Assembly: GCF_012939955.1 (NCBI RefSeq)
Contig: NZ_SPMY01000025.1
Location: 23,591 to 87,590, forward strand
Reading direction: 5' to 3'
DNA: 64,000 nucleotides
Source: Candidatus Accumulibacter phosphatis
Lineage (GTDB): Bacteria; Pseudomonadota; Gammaproteobacteria; Burkholderiales; Rhodocyclaceae
Shown here: piece by piece, positions 49,322-56,486 of the stretch
Layout: every line of letters begins with the position of its first letter
How positions within the stretch are numbered: position 1 is the first letter of the stretch
The notes under the pieces: model-generated
What the model saw: the letters and a program-made list of their open reading frames with translations, nothing else
What the model was told of the DNA's origin: nothing
Databases searched by the model: none
Program-made: the position numbers and the translations under genes

Positions 49322-49678
49322 TCAGCGCGGGCGAGGCGCCGAGGCTTCGCTCGGCGTCAACATCCAGACGCGATGGATCGCGCCCGCAGCGTTGGGGAGA
49401 TAGACGACTTCCGCTGCGCTCTGGATTTGCATCGGCATCACGATCAGGTTGCGTCCGTTGCGGAACTGCGCTGTCGGCGCCAGCCGCCACAGCTGGTCAT
49501 CAATGGTGACGTAGCCGTCGCCCCTTGGCGGCAGCAGGACGCCCATCTTTGCTTTCGCTGGCAGCATACGCGCCATGACCGTCGGCTCGTTGATCAACTG
49601 CGGGTCAGGCGACGGCTCGAGTGCCGCCTCGGCAATGCCGCTGAGGATGGTGTACAGGAGGGCCGCGGGGATGTCCAT
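49322..49678 (-). CDS. Conserved hypothetical protein, 118 residues
   Basis: A 118-residue protein from ATG 49678 (MDIPAALLYTILSGIAEAAL). It has a Pro-containing centre (VLLPPRGDGYVTIDDQLWRL) and a C-terminal half with LPNAAGAIHRVWMLTP. No signal peptide or known motif. It lies between miaB and the tRNA-Gly gene, with 43 bases to the miaB start. Function unknown. Confidence 0.6.
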   Translation of the reverse strand: MDIPAALLYTILSGIAEAALEPSPDPQLINEPTVMARMLPAKAKMGVLLPPRGDGYVTIDDQLWRLAPTAQFRNGRNLIVMPMQIQSAAEVVYLPNAAGAIHRVWMLTPSEASAPRPR

Positions 49679-49723
49679 CGGCGCATTATAGACACGCTGG
49701 CGGGCGGCTGTCAGCTTTCGGCA

Positions 49724-49753
49724 TTGTCGAGCGCGCCACAAGCGGCGTACAAT
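49724..49753 (+). promoter_or_regulatory. Promoter of tRNA-Gly
   Basis: TTGTCG (49724-49729) and TACAAT (49748-49753) are separated by 18 bases, and the tRNA starts 10 bases after the -10 box. This is a good sigma-70 promoter geometry. Confidence 0.75.
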
Positions 49754-49763
49754 AGCGCCCTTC

Positions 49764-49837
49764 GCGGGCGTCGTATAATGGTAATACCCTAGCTTCCCAA
49801 GCTAGAGCCGAGGGTTCGATTCCCTTCGCCCGCTCCA
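49764..49837 (+). tRNA. tRNA-Gly (anticodon CCC)
   Basis: A 74-base tRNA with encoded CCA. The acceptor arm is GCGGGCG...CGCCCGC, the D arm contains TAATGGTAATA, the anticodon stem CTAGC/GCTAG encloses TTCCCAA (anticodon CCC), and the T arm is AGGGTTCGATTCCCT. It marks the left edge of the accessory region. tRNA 3' ends are common integration sites, but no second copy of its 3' end was noticed in the window. Confidence 0.97.
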
Positions 49838-50230
49838 CCTCCCGCCTATCGTGCTGATTTCATTGTTTCATTGAAGTTGGCCCTGAGCTTCGCGAGGTGA
49901 CCGGCAAGACTGCGGCAAGCTAGTCCCCACATGCACGGGAACCCGGGTCTCTATCGCCGCTCCAGCGGCATCCACGCTGTTCGCATTTCTGTCCCCACAC
50001 CTCTGCTGGCGCACCGTCGGCAAGTCGGAAATCCACGTTTCCACTAGCCTCTGGGACCTGAACGCTGCCAAACTTGCAGCCTTGCGGATTCTGATCGGGT
50101 GGCGGGAGCATTTCATGACGCGGGCTGCCAAAAATCTCGCTGCGATAGTGCGCTCATGGTCACCACTCAACGCTGAGGTGTCTCGGAGCCTGCGTGTTGT
50201 CGTAATTGACAACGGACATCTGGCGGTGTG
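49838..50230. promoter_or_regulatory. Gap after the tRNA with a palindromic operator-like site
   Basis: No gene is supported here. Near its end, GTTGTCGTAATTGACAAC at 50196-50213 is a perfect 6-bp inverted repeat around a 6-base centre, 18 bases before tumE. It is a likely operator for the TumA antitoxin, as toxin-antitoxin operons usually regulate themselves. A minus-strand 188-codon frame across this gap has no family support. Confidence 0.55.
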
Positions 50231-50527
50231 ATGATCGCCAACATGAAGGCGACCCTGATCACTGAGTTCAAGGATGTCTCCGAAGACGATAGCATCATTC
50301 AGATGATTGTCTGGCGCCTGCCTGTTCCCGTGCCGCCAACGGCGCATGGCTTCAAGTACCGGCTCGTGTATGTCGTCGATGGAGCGCGCGTCGTCGGCTT
50401 TGATAACGAGAGAGGCAAGGGCGATCACTGCCATCTTGACGGCCAGGAGTTTTCATATTGTTTCTCAACGATCGATCAGTTGATCGAGGACTTCATCAAG
50501 GAAGTGGATAAACGGAGGGCGCGATGA
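50231..50527 (+). CDS. tumE: TumE-family toxin
   Basis: A 98-residue protein of the TumE toxin family. The visible pattern is an N-terminal strand (KATLITEFKDVSEDDSIIQM), VPPTAHGFKYRLVYVVDGARVVGFDNERGKGDH and a C-terminal helix (TIDQLIEDFIKEVD). The ATG at 50231 is chosen; one at 50243 (MKATLI) is an alternative and matches many family starts. The stop overlaps the antitoxin ATG by 4 bases. The target of TumE is not clear from sequence. Confidence 0.8.
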   Translation: MIANMKATLITEFKDVSEDDSIIQMIVWRLPVPVPPTAHGFKYRLVYVVDGARVVGFDNERGKGDHCHLDGQEFSYCFSTIDQLIEDFIKEVDKRRAR

Positions 50528-50883
50528 GCAAACGCAGACTGACAATCACCTTGGGCTCCGACTGGCGAGCGGCCCTGCGTCAGGCTGGAAAGGCCGCGAC
50601 AGCCTCGACCTATGAGGGAGAGACCCTGAACTTCGAGACGCCGGCAGCCTTCTTTGGAAGGCTGACCGAACGGCGCTGGGCCATCGTCCAGGCCTTGCAG
50701 TACGACGGCGGCACGGTCGGGGTTCGCGAACTTGCACGCCGTTTGGGACGAGACGTGAAACGTGTGCACGAGGATGCAGCAGAACTCGTTACATTGGGGC
50801 TGGTCGAGCGCACCGAGGCTGGCGCCTTGCGCTGTCCGTTTCGTGACATCCATGTCGATATGCACATGGCTACGGCCGCCTAA
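50524..50883 (+). CDS. tumA: TumA-type antitoxin / DNA-binding protein
   Basis: A 119-residue protein with a winged-helix-like centre (GGTVGVRELARRLGRDVKRVHEDAAELVTLGLVER), resembling HVO_A0114-type regulators that pair with TumE. It should neutralise the toxin and bind the palindrome upstream of the pair. Toxin first, antitoxin second, with a 4-base overlap, is the arrangement known for this family. Confidence 0.8.
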   Translation: MSKRRLTITLGSDWRAALRQAGKAATASTYEGETLNFETPAAFFGRLTERRWAIVQALQYDGGTVGVRELARRLGRDVKRVHEDAAELVTLGLVERTEAGALRCPFRDIHVDMHMATAA

Positions 50884-50894
50884 GCATTTGGCGT

Positions 50895-50972
50895 CGGGCG
50901 GGTTACGGCCAAGAAGAGACGTTGGTGAAGTCCGCCGAAAGCAGTCATTGAAGCGCCGTGGGTGTATGCTAT
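50895..50972 (+). repeat. Island repeat, copy 1 of 2
   Basis: About 75 bases (GGCGGGTTACGGCCAAGAAG through GTGTATGCTAT) match a segment at 53031-53108 with about 80% identity by eye. It starts 11 bases after the tumA stop. The remaining sequence to 51161 holds GTTAGGG-type motifs but no gene. Confidence 0.7.
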
Positions 50973-51161
50973 CGCCGTACATCGCAATGTATTGCCTTCC
51001 GCGATGTTTTAGTTCTGCACAAAGCCAGAAAGCACACGGTGCAAACCGTGCCGCTGCAAGGTTTTCAGTGTGTCTGCGCAGCGCCGAGTTAGGGAGCAGG
51101 CGGCGGAGTTAGGGCGCAAAACTGTCTCCCGATAACATGCCTTGTCAAATGGGAACAATGG

Positions 51162-51705
51162 ATGGCTATTTTTTCAACTATTGTCGCTGGAGTATTTGTG
51201 TTTGTCTTAGGCCAGATTATTCTGAAATCCGTGATTGAGCCGATACAGCAACTTCGAGAAATGATTTCAGAAGTCATTTTCTATTTAGCAAATGATCACT
51301 CAATTATTCATGGCGCTTCTGTCCTTGAAAAGGAAGAGGTGTTATCAGCAGGAAAAAAATTTAAAGAGATTGGGTGCAAAACTAGTTTCTAGTCAGAATT
51401 TGATCCCATTTTACGGAAAGATACAGAATATCTGCGGCCTACCAAGACCCGACAAAATCGCGTTAGCATCAAATAGACTTTCATTAATTTCGAAGAGTAT
51501 GTTTGGAGATTCGGCCGATAAATTCGACAGATTAGACTTGTACCGTAAAGAAGTTTGCGAGGCTCTAGGTTTTCCTGATCCAGTCAATAATGGAATTACA
51601 AGAGAAGAGTTGAATAGCAACATTAAAGAGCTGCGCGAAATACAAAGGCATAGCAAACAGCTCAACGCGGATTCCGGCGCTCACGCGCCTCCACCGGTTA
51701 GCTGA
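51162..51705 (+). CDS. Membrane-anchored hypothetical protein (cassette-type), with a frameshift
   Basis: The first 25 residues (MAIFSTIVAGVFVFVLGQII) form a membrane anchor. The frame then breaks at a run of seven A (51354-51360). Removing one A gives a continuous 180-residue protein continuing GKNLKRLGAKLVSSQNLIPF, KIQNICGLPRPDKIALASN and an acidic tail. Proteins of this plan (short anchor, then a soluble helical domain containing NLIPFY-like motifs) are often found as integron or island cassettes; function unknown. Its codon use is AT-rich compared with the core genes, and an attC-like site overlaps its 3' end. Confidence 0.65.
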
Positions 51706-51715
51706 GCGTTAGCCC
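51660..51715 (+). other. attC-like recombination site
   Basis: GCTCAACGC at the left and GCGTTAGCC at the right form imperfect complementary ends. They enclose CCGG...CCGG around a GC-rich loop. The next ATG follows four bases after the right end. This is the layout of an integron cassette attachment site, but the consensus match is partial and no intI is in the window. Confidence 0.4.
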
Positions 51716-51719
51716 ACAT

Positions 51720-52229
51720 ATGCCTGGCACTAAGCACTTCACACGAATGCAATATAACGTCTCGCGCGGTCTGCGAGAGATCGTCGCGCCACGTCAAACT
51801 ATGCCAACAGCACAGTGGCAACACCTCAAAGATGAATTTGATGGCCTTTGTGTTTTTTGTGGTAGTGACGCAACAAAGGAAAACAGAGGGATCGTCCCAG
51901 ACCACCTTATCCCAGTCACACGCTTTGGCGAACTAGTTATCGGAAATACTGTTCCGGCATGTCAAACATGCAATGACTCGCGCGGAGATGATGATTGGCG
52001 GCCCTTTGTCAGGGTCAGGTTTCGCAGTGATCCTGAAGTGCAAATCGAACGAATTGAGGCGTACATCAAGCGCCACCCTTATCATCCACCATCGCCGGAA
52101 ACGGCGCTCTCGCCTGAAGAGCAGAAGAGCTACGCACAACTTCTTAAAGACTGGGAGTCTTTGCTTGCGCGAGCACGCACACTGCATTCGTCTGCGGAGA
52201 ATAGGAGGAAGCACCATGCCAAGGGCTAA
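51720..52229 (+). CDS. HNH endonuclease
   Basis: A 169-residue protein with the HNH nuclease signature: CVFCGS, then DHLIPVTRFGE and GNTVPACQTCNDSRGDDD (CxxC, DH, N and CxxCNxxRG). This is a metal-dependent DNA-nicking or -cutting fold used by restriction, mobile and defence proteins. The N terminus (MPGTKHFTRMQYN) has no extra domain. The ATG directly follows an attC-like site. Its exact target is unknown. Confidence 0.82.
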   Translation: MPGTKHFTRMQYNVSRGLREIVAPRQTMPTAQWQHLKDEFDGLCVFCGSDATKENRGIVPDHLIPVTRFGELVIGNTVPACQTCNDSRGDDDWRPFVRVRFRSDPEVQIERIEAYIKRHPYHPPSPETALSPEEQKSYAQLLKDWESLLARARTLHSSAENRRKHHAKG

Positions 52230-52313
52230 CATCGCGTTCAATACCGCTCCACTTCGTTCCGCTCGGGTTGGCCGCCTGCGGCGTCCAGCCGGTTAACTCA
52301 AACGTCAGAGCCC
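52226..52313 (+). other. Second attC-like site
   Basis: GGGCTAACATCGC at the left and CAAACGTCAGAGCCC at the right share complementary ends (GGGCT/AGCCC) around a GC-rich centre. The next ATG lies seven bases beyond. The match is weaker than at 51660. Confidence 0.3.
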
Positions 52314-52320
52314 AGTTCCA

Positions 52321-52929
52321 ATGTCAGACAAGTACTCAAACTTCTCGGAGCTATCTGCGTCGGAACCTTCGGGCTCCTACAGCGTGCTAGCGCGGAATAA
52401 CGGCAGCTCTGTGGTTGTAGCTGCACCGCACGCTGGCGCCATTGAGCCCGGAACCTCGGAGATAAGCTTAGGTGTCGCAGCCAATGATTTGTCCGTCTAC
52501 CTGTTTGAGGGCCTTAAGTCTCAAGGCAACAGCGATTTGCACATCACAAGCTCCAACTTTGACGAACCTCAATGTCTCAGCTTGCTTAAAGCCTCGGACA
52601 TGGTTATAACTATTCATGGTGAGCAAAGTGAGGGTGAGATTGTTTTCTTGGGCGGCCTCCATGCTTCTGCACTAGCGTCTCTTCGGACAACTCTTCAAGA
52701 CCGTGGATATTCTGTCCAAGAGCATGCAAATCCTGCTCTGCAAGGCCACAACAAGAATAATATCTGCAACATCGGGCGCTTGGGCGCCGGTGTTCAACTT
52801 GAGATATCCAAGGGTCTAAGGCGCACCTTCTTTGCGTCACTAACTCAGAACGGGCGCGACCAGCCTACGCCGCGCCTTAACGATTTTTGTGTTGTCATCA
52901 GGTATGGGTTACACACCAATGGGCCCTAA
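52321..52929 (+). CDS. Poly-gamma-glutamate hydrolase family protein
   Basis: A 202-residue protein of the phage-derived poly-gamma-glutamate hydrolase family. Family elements are VVAAPHAGAIEPGTSEI (zinc His), DMVITIHGEQSEGEIVFLGG and the C-terminal AGVQLEISKGLRRTFF. The family includes Bacillus phage enzymes that degrade capsule. Here, in a bacterial island, its role is unclear and could be phage-derived or defensive. It begins right after an attC-like site. Confidence 0.78.
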   Translation: MSDKYSNFSELSASEPSGSYSVLARNNGSSVVVAAPHAGAIEPGTSEISLGVAANDLSVYLFEGLKSQGNSDLHITSSNFDEPQCLSLLKASDMVITIHGEQSEGEIVFLGGLHASALASLRTTLQDRGYSVQEHANPALQGHNKNNICNIGRLGAGVQLEISKGLRRTFFASLTQNGRDQPTPRLNDFCVVIRYGLHTNGP

Positions 52930-53308
52930 ATCGTTGAAGGTCAGCTTCGCAAAATCCTGGCGGGCCGGATTGGGTCGTTTGCCGTCGATGGAATTCGCTG
53001 AGAGTTGTGCCTGCCTTCGGTTCGGCGACGACGGGCGGAAGTCGGCCAAGAAGAGACGGTGGGGAAGTCTGCCGAAAGCGGCCATTGGAGCGAACTAAGT
53101 GTATGCTATAAACCTAGCACTGCGAACTGCTGCCTTTCACGGTTTTTATCTTCTATAGAATCAGCACACATAGGGAGTAGCGCCTACTGCGTTAAGGCTC
53201 CCAGCGCCGCGCGACGTCAATTTATGAAACAATCATCAATTTTACGCGGAAAACCGCCGACATGAAACAACGCTAGAGCGATCAAACAATTACGGACAGT
53301 GGAAATTA
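52930..53308. repeat. Non-coding gap with island repeat copy 2
   Basis: The stretch 53031-53108 (GGCGGAAGTCGGCCAAGAAG through GTGTATGCTAT) is the partner of the 50895 repeat. Upstream, CGGATTGGGTCGTTTG resembles motifs near 56176 and 58938. No gene is supported. The last ~80 bases are AT-rich and may hold the promoter of the TIR gene. Confidence 0.6.
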
Positions 53309-54270
53309 ATGAAGGTCTTTATTAGCTACGCAGGTAAGGATAGGGAGTTCGCTGACCGACTGGTGGGCGATCTTGATCGTAGCTTTCAGGGAAATGTACA
53401 CTTTTTAAACGATAAATTAATACAGCCTGGGGGTTCCTTGGCTGATTCACTTAATGCCGCAATTGCCGCAGTTGACGTAATGTTGCTGGTCGTTTCTCCA
53501 GCTTATCTTGAATCGCCATGGATGAAAAAAAGAAACCACAATTGGATTGTGGCGCGCCAGCTTAGACCCAAAATTCCGTTTTATCCCTCTGATTACAAAA
53601 GCGTGCAGCCTACCTGATAGCATTGGAATGTTTCAAGCAGTAGATTTTACAAAAGACTATAACAATGGTTTGGAGAGTGTTATATGGGGCATCTCTGGAA
53701 AAAAGACCAACCGCAGCAGAAGGGCCCGAACCGGGAGATGCACGGCCACTAAATCAGAAGGAGCTTAGAGCGCTGCGCAAAGAGCTTCAGCAAGCGATTG
53801 AATTGTTTAAGGCACGCCCTCCCGAAGTGACAAATAGAAAAAACCGAATCAAAAAGCTTACAAAAACGAAACTCATAAATGCTTTGTTGTGATGCCTTTC
53901 GAAGATGCTGACTTAGAGGTCGTATACGAAGACTTCGTCAAACCAATTTTAGAGCAAGAATGCAATCTAATCTGCGAACGTGGAGACGACGTTTTTGGGT
54001 CCAACGCTATTATTGAAGACATTGTAGGTAGCATTCAGAAAGCCGACGTTGTGCTTGCGGATTTAACCAGGAAAAAACGCCAACGTGTTCTACGAAGTGG
54101 GAATATGTCATGCGATAGAAAAGAAGGTTTTGCTCCTTGCTCAGTCGATAGAAGATATCCCATTTGATCTGCGGCATCGTCGTGTTCTATTGTACGATTA
54201 TTCTCCCCGCGGCTGTAAGAAGCTTGAACGGGATCTGAAAGTAAATATGAATGCGGTGTTACGACGTTAA
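53309..54270 (+). CDS. TIR-domain protein with C-terminal deoxyribosyltransferase-like domain, with five frameshifts
   Basis: As given, the gene is split among several frames. Removing one base from each of five A-runs (near 53525, 53698, 53837, 53850 and 54070) gives one continuous 318-residue protein. The N-terminal TIR domain starts MKVFISYAGKDREFADRLV and contains VSPAYLESPWMKKE, whose Glu is in the position of the TIR NADase catalytic residue; that Glu appears only after correction. A charged helical linker follows (LNQKELRALRKELQQAI). The C-terminal Rossmann-like domain has KCFVVMPFEDAD, VVLADLTRKNANVFYEVG and DIPFDLRHRRV, resembling nucleoside 2-deoxyribosyltransferase/TIR-like domains. 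Likely a NAD-cleaving or nucleotide-sensing defence protein; inferred. Confidence 0.72.
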
Positions 54271-54565
54271 AGTAATGTATCTAGCTCTAGCTCTAACACT
54301 GCACCAAACAAGGATACTTCGCGCTAACGCGCCCGCGCCCGTTAGCTTGATCGTTTTAACGTCCGCTCCGCCAAGACGAAGCTCACCTTTGTGTGAGGAG
54401 CAGCCAGTAGGCGCGGGATGGCGTCGATCCGTAGCCGGCCACAAGTTGTCATTCAAGAATGATGCCACAAAGCGGCCATAGGCGTTTCCAGCATATGCCA
54501 GTATTTTATTCTTAGCGGTGCAGATCGTTAGCAGTAGTTTTCCTACGCAGGAAAAGGAATTCAGA
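54271..54565. other. Gap between the two TIR genes with attC-like inverted repeat
   Basis: GCTAACG...CGTTAGC (54323-54346) is a perfect 7-bp inverted repeat with a 10-base GC loop, placed after GCTCTAACAC and before GTTTTAACG. It could be a cassette end. No gene is supported; the last 15 bases hold the ribosome-binding site (AAGGA) of the next gene. Confidence 0.4.
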
Positions 54566-56083
54566 ATGCAACTTGAACATGTATTTAATGAAGCCGCGTT
54601 TCCTGAGGTGACCTTTGTAGATCCGAAAGAGTATCCTTACATCAAGGCCTCGTTTAAAGCACCTGGAAAGCATATTACCCTGTCGGGCGCATCCGGCACG
54701 GGGAAAACCACTATTACAAGAAAATTGCTGCGCGAATTGAACGTTCTCGATTCCGATATCCTTTGGATCAATGGCCGGCAGTATGCTGATGTAGATTCAG
54801 GATTATTACTTCTAGCTCAGGAGCTTGGAATAGCGCCGAATTTCAACGAAATTACTGATCTCTTAAAACTGGTAACGTTCGTCGTAATCGATGACTTCCA
54901 CTTTATTAAGCAGGGTGCTCGCCTTGAAATCGCATCAAAGCTTAAGCTATGGCATGAAAAAGGCGTTCGCTTCATCGTCATTGGAATTGCCAGTTCAGCA
55001 GAAGAGTTGTATGGGACGGATCCTGAACTTGGTATTCGCAACGACCCATATGAATTAAAAACGCAAAGTGAGAGTTTCTGTAGAGAGCTACTTGTTTTAG
55101 GCTCAAATGTCCTGAACATTCAATTTTCTGAGTCCTTAACTTCCGAAATAGTAAGGGCGTCCAATGGTGTGCCGTCGATCGTTCATGTCATCGCAAGAGT
55201 TTGTTGCATCGATGCAAAAATCGCGGAGACAAAGACCGAGCTCACGGTTATCGATACTACGCTAAAACATATCAGGGAAGAGGTTCTAAGGATTTTTCAC
55301 GGCAAATACCGTGATAAGGTAGTCGGCTTGGCAAAAGGGAAACAACAGGCGAAATCTGTTCACAATACCTACTTTGATATTGTTGCTTTTATTGCCAACT
55401 CTCCCTCATCAGAAATTCCGGCAGAAGCGCTCTATCGTTCGATTGTTAGTATTATTTCTGATCCAAAGGAGCGCGGGAAAAAGGCGACATCCTTTTACAA
55501 CTGCATGAATAATCTCAGCGACGTGATCGAGCAAAAAGGCTTGCGTGACATTCTCTTTTACAAAAAGGGAGGCACCTATGTTTCTATCGAGGATCCCGCT
55601 TTCCGGTTCTATCTGAACCTTCTTGATATTGATGATATTAAGTCGCGGATCCAACTTCGATCGAGTCAATATTCATATGACGTCGCCGTTTCTTTCGCTG
55701 GGGACGTTCGTGCCACGGTGGAGGAATTTGTTCGCGCATTAAAGGATCGTGGTCTCACGGTATTCTATGACTTTGATCAGCAAGCGCAGTTATGGGGGAA
55801 AGATCTTCGAGTTCAGCTCTCCGAAATCTACGCAAATGAGGCTCTTTACATGGTCATTTTCTTATCAAACTCCTACCCGGAGCGAGATTGGAGCGACTTT
55901 GAATTATCAATTGGGAAGGCCGCCGCCAACAAGAGAACCAATGAGTATCTTCTCCCGCTACGGCTAGATAATGTGGATGTCGTTGGAATACATTCGACTA
56001 TCGGATATATCGACCTCCATCAGGTAGGAGTCGAGAAAACTGCCGAAATCCTGGCGGATAAAGTCAATTCACAACCGGCGTAG
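54566..56083 (+). CDS. P-loop ATPase fused to a C-terminal TIR domain
   Basis: A 505-residue two-domain protein. The N-terminal ATPase has Walker A SGASGTGKTT near residue 40 and Walker B VTFVVIDDFHF near residue 107, then a helical region to ~365. The C-terminal TIR domain (residues ~370-490) starts YDVAVSFAGDVRATVEEFV and contains LSNSYPERDWSDFELSIG, where the Glu fits the TIR NADase catalytic position. A nucleotide-driven sensor controlling an NAD-degrading TIR effector is the likely logic, as in STAND-type and other antiphage proteins. The ATG at 54566 has AAGGA seven bases before it. The reading frame is intact, unlike its neighbours. Confidence 0.82.
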   Translation: MQLEHVFNEAAFPEVTFVDPKEYPYIKASFKAPGKHITLSGASGTGKTTITRKLLRELNVLDSDILWINGRQYADVDSGLLLLAQELGIAPNFNEITDLLKLVTFVVIDDFHFIKQGARLEIASKLKLWHEKGVRFIVIGIASSAEELYGTDPELGIRNDPYELKTQSESFCRELLVLGSNVLNIQFSESLTSEIVRASNGVPSIVHVIARVCCIDAKIAETKTELTVIDTTLKHIREEVLRIFHGKYRDKVVGLAKGKQQAKSVHNTYFDIVAFIANSPSSEIPAEALYRSIVSIISDPKERGKKATSFYNCMNNLSDVIEQKGLRDILFYKKGGTYVSIEDPAFRFYLNLLDIDDIKSRIQLRSSQYSYDVAVSFAGDVRATVEEFVRALKDRGLTVFYDFDQQAQLWGKDLRVQLSEIYANEALYMVIFLSNSYPERDWSDFELSIGKAAANKRTNEYLLPLRLDNVDVVGIHSTIGYIDLHQVGVEKTAEILADKVNSQPA

Positions 56084-56486
56084 CGCAGCGTTCGGCGGAC
56101 GATCTGCTTGTTCATACCCCCAATCTGGAAGATGGAATGGCCGCTTTTTGGTTTAGGCTACTTCCGCTCCGGGTCGTTTGCGGCCATCGCTACGTTGTTG
56201 AACGTTTCGCGCCGACGAATGACCGGACTGTCTCTGGTCGAGGTCAGCCCTTCGGAGGGTGCTAGGCTCCATTGCTGCTGTATATATTTTCGGGACAGTG
56301 AGCCATAATTACAAATAGGCATCAATGAAAAAAATTGGACACGCAGACGTGCTTATTGAGTATCGCCGGCGCTATAGCTATCCCTCTTGTCGCTGCAGCT
56401 CATGATCAAATGCAGTTGAGAGCCCGTTTTTTTCCATTCATGCTTTCCGCCAAATAGCTGCCGCACACAGAGCGTAGGAAATTTAG
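56084..56486. other. Gap with a possible small exported ORF
   Basis: An ATG at 56325 opens MKKIGHADV... in the sequence as given. If one A is removed from the seven-A run at 56328-56334, the frame reads MKKLDTQTCLLSIAGAIAIP and ends at 56457: 43 residues with a signal-peptide-like start. Support is weak. Earlier in the gap, GGGTCGTTTGCGG recalls the motif near 52965. Nothing else is seen. Confidence 0.25.

Noticed and set aside
53309..56083. Thoeris system
   Set aside because: Thoeris needs a ThsA-type SIR2/SLOG or related effector with a ThsB TIR protein. The neighbour here is a P-loop ATPase-TIR, and no SIR2 or SLOG motif is seen.
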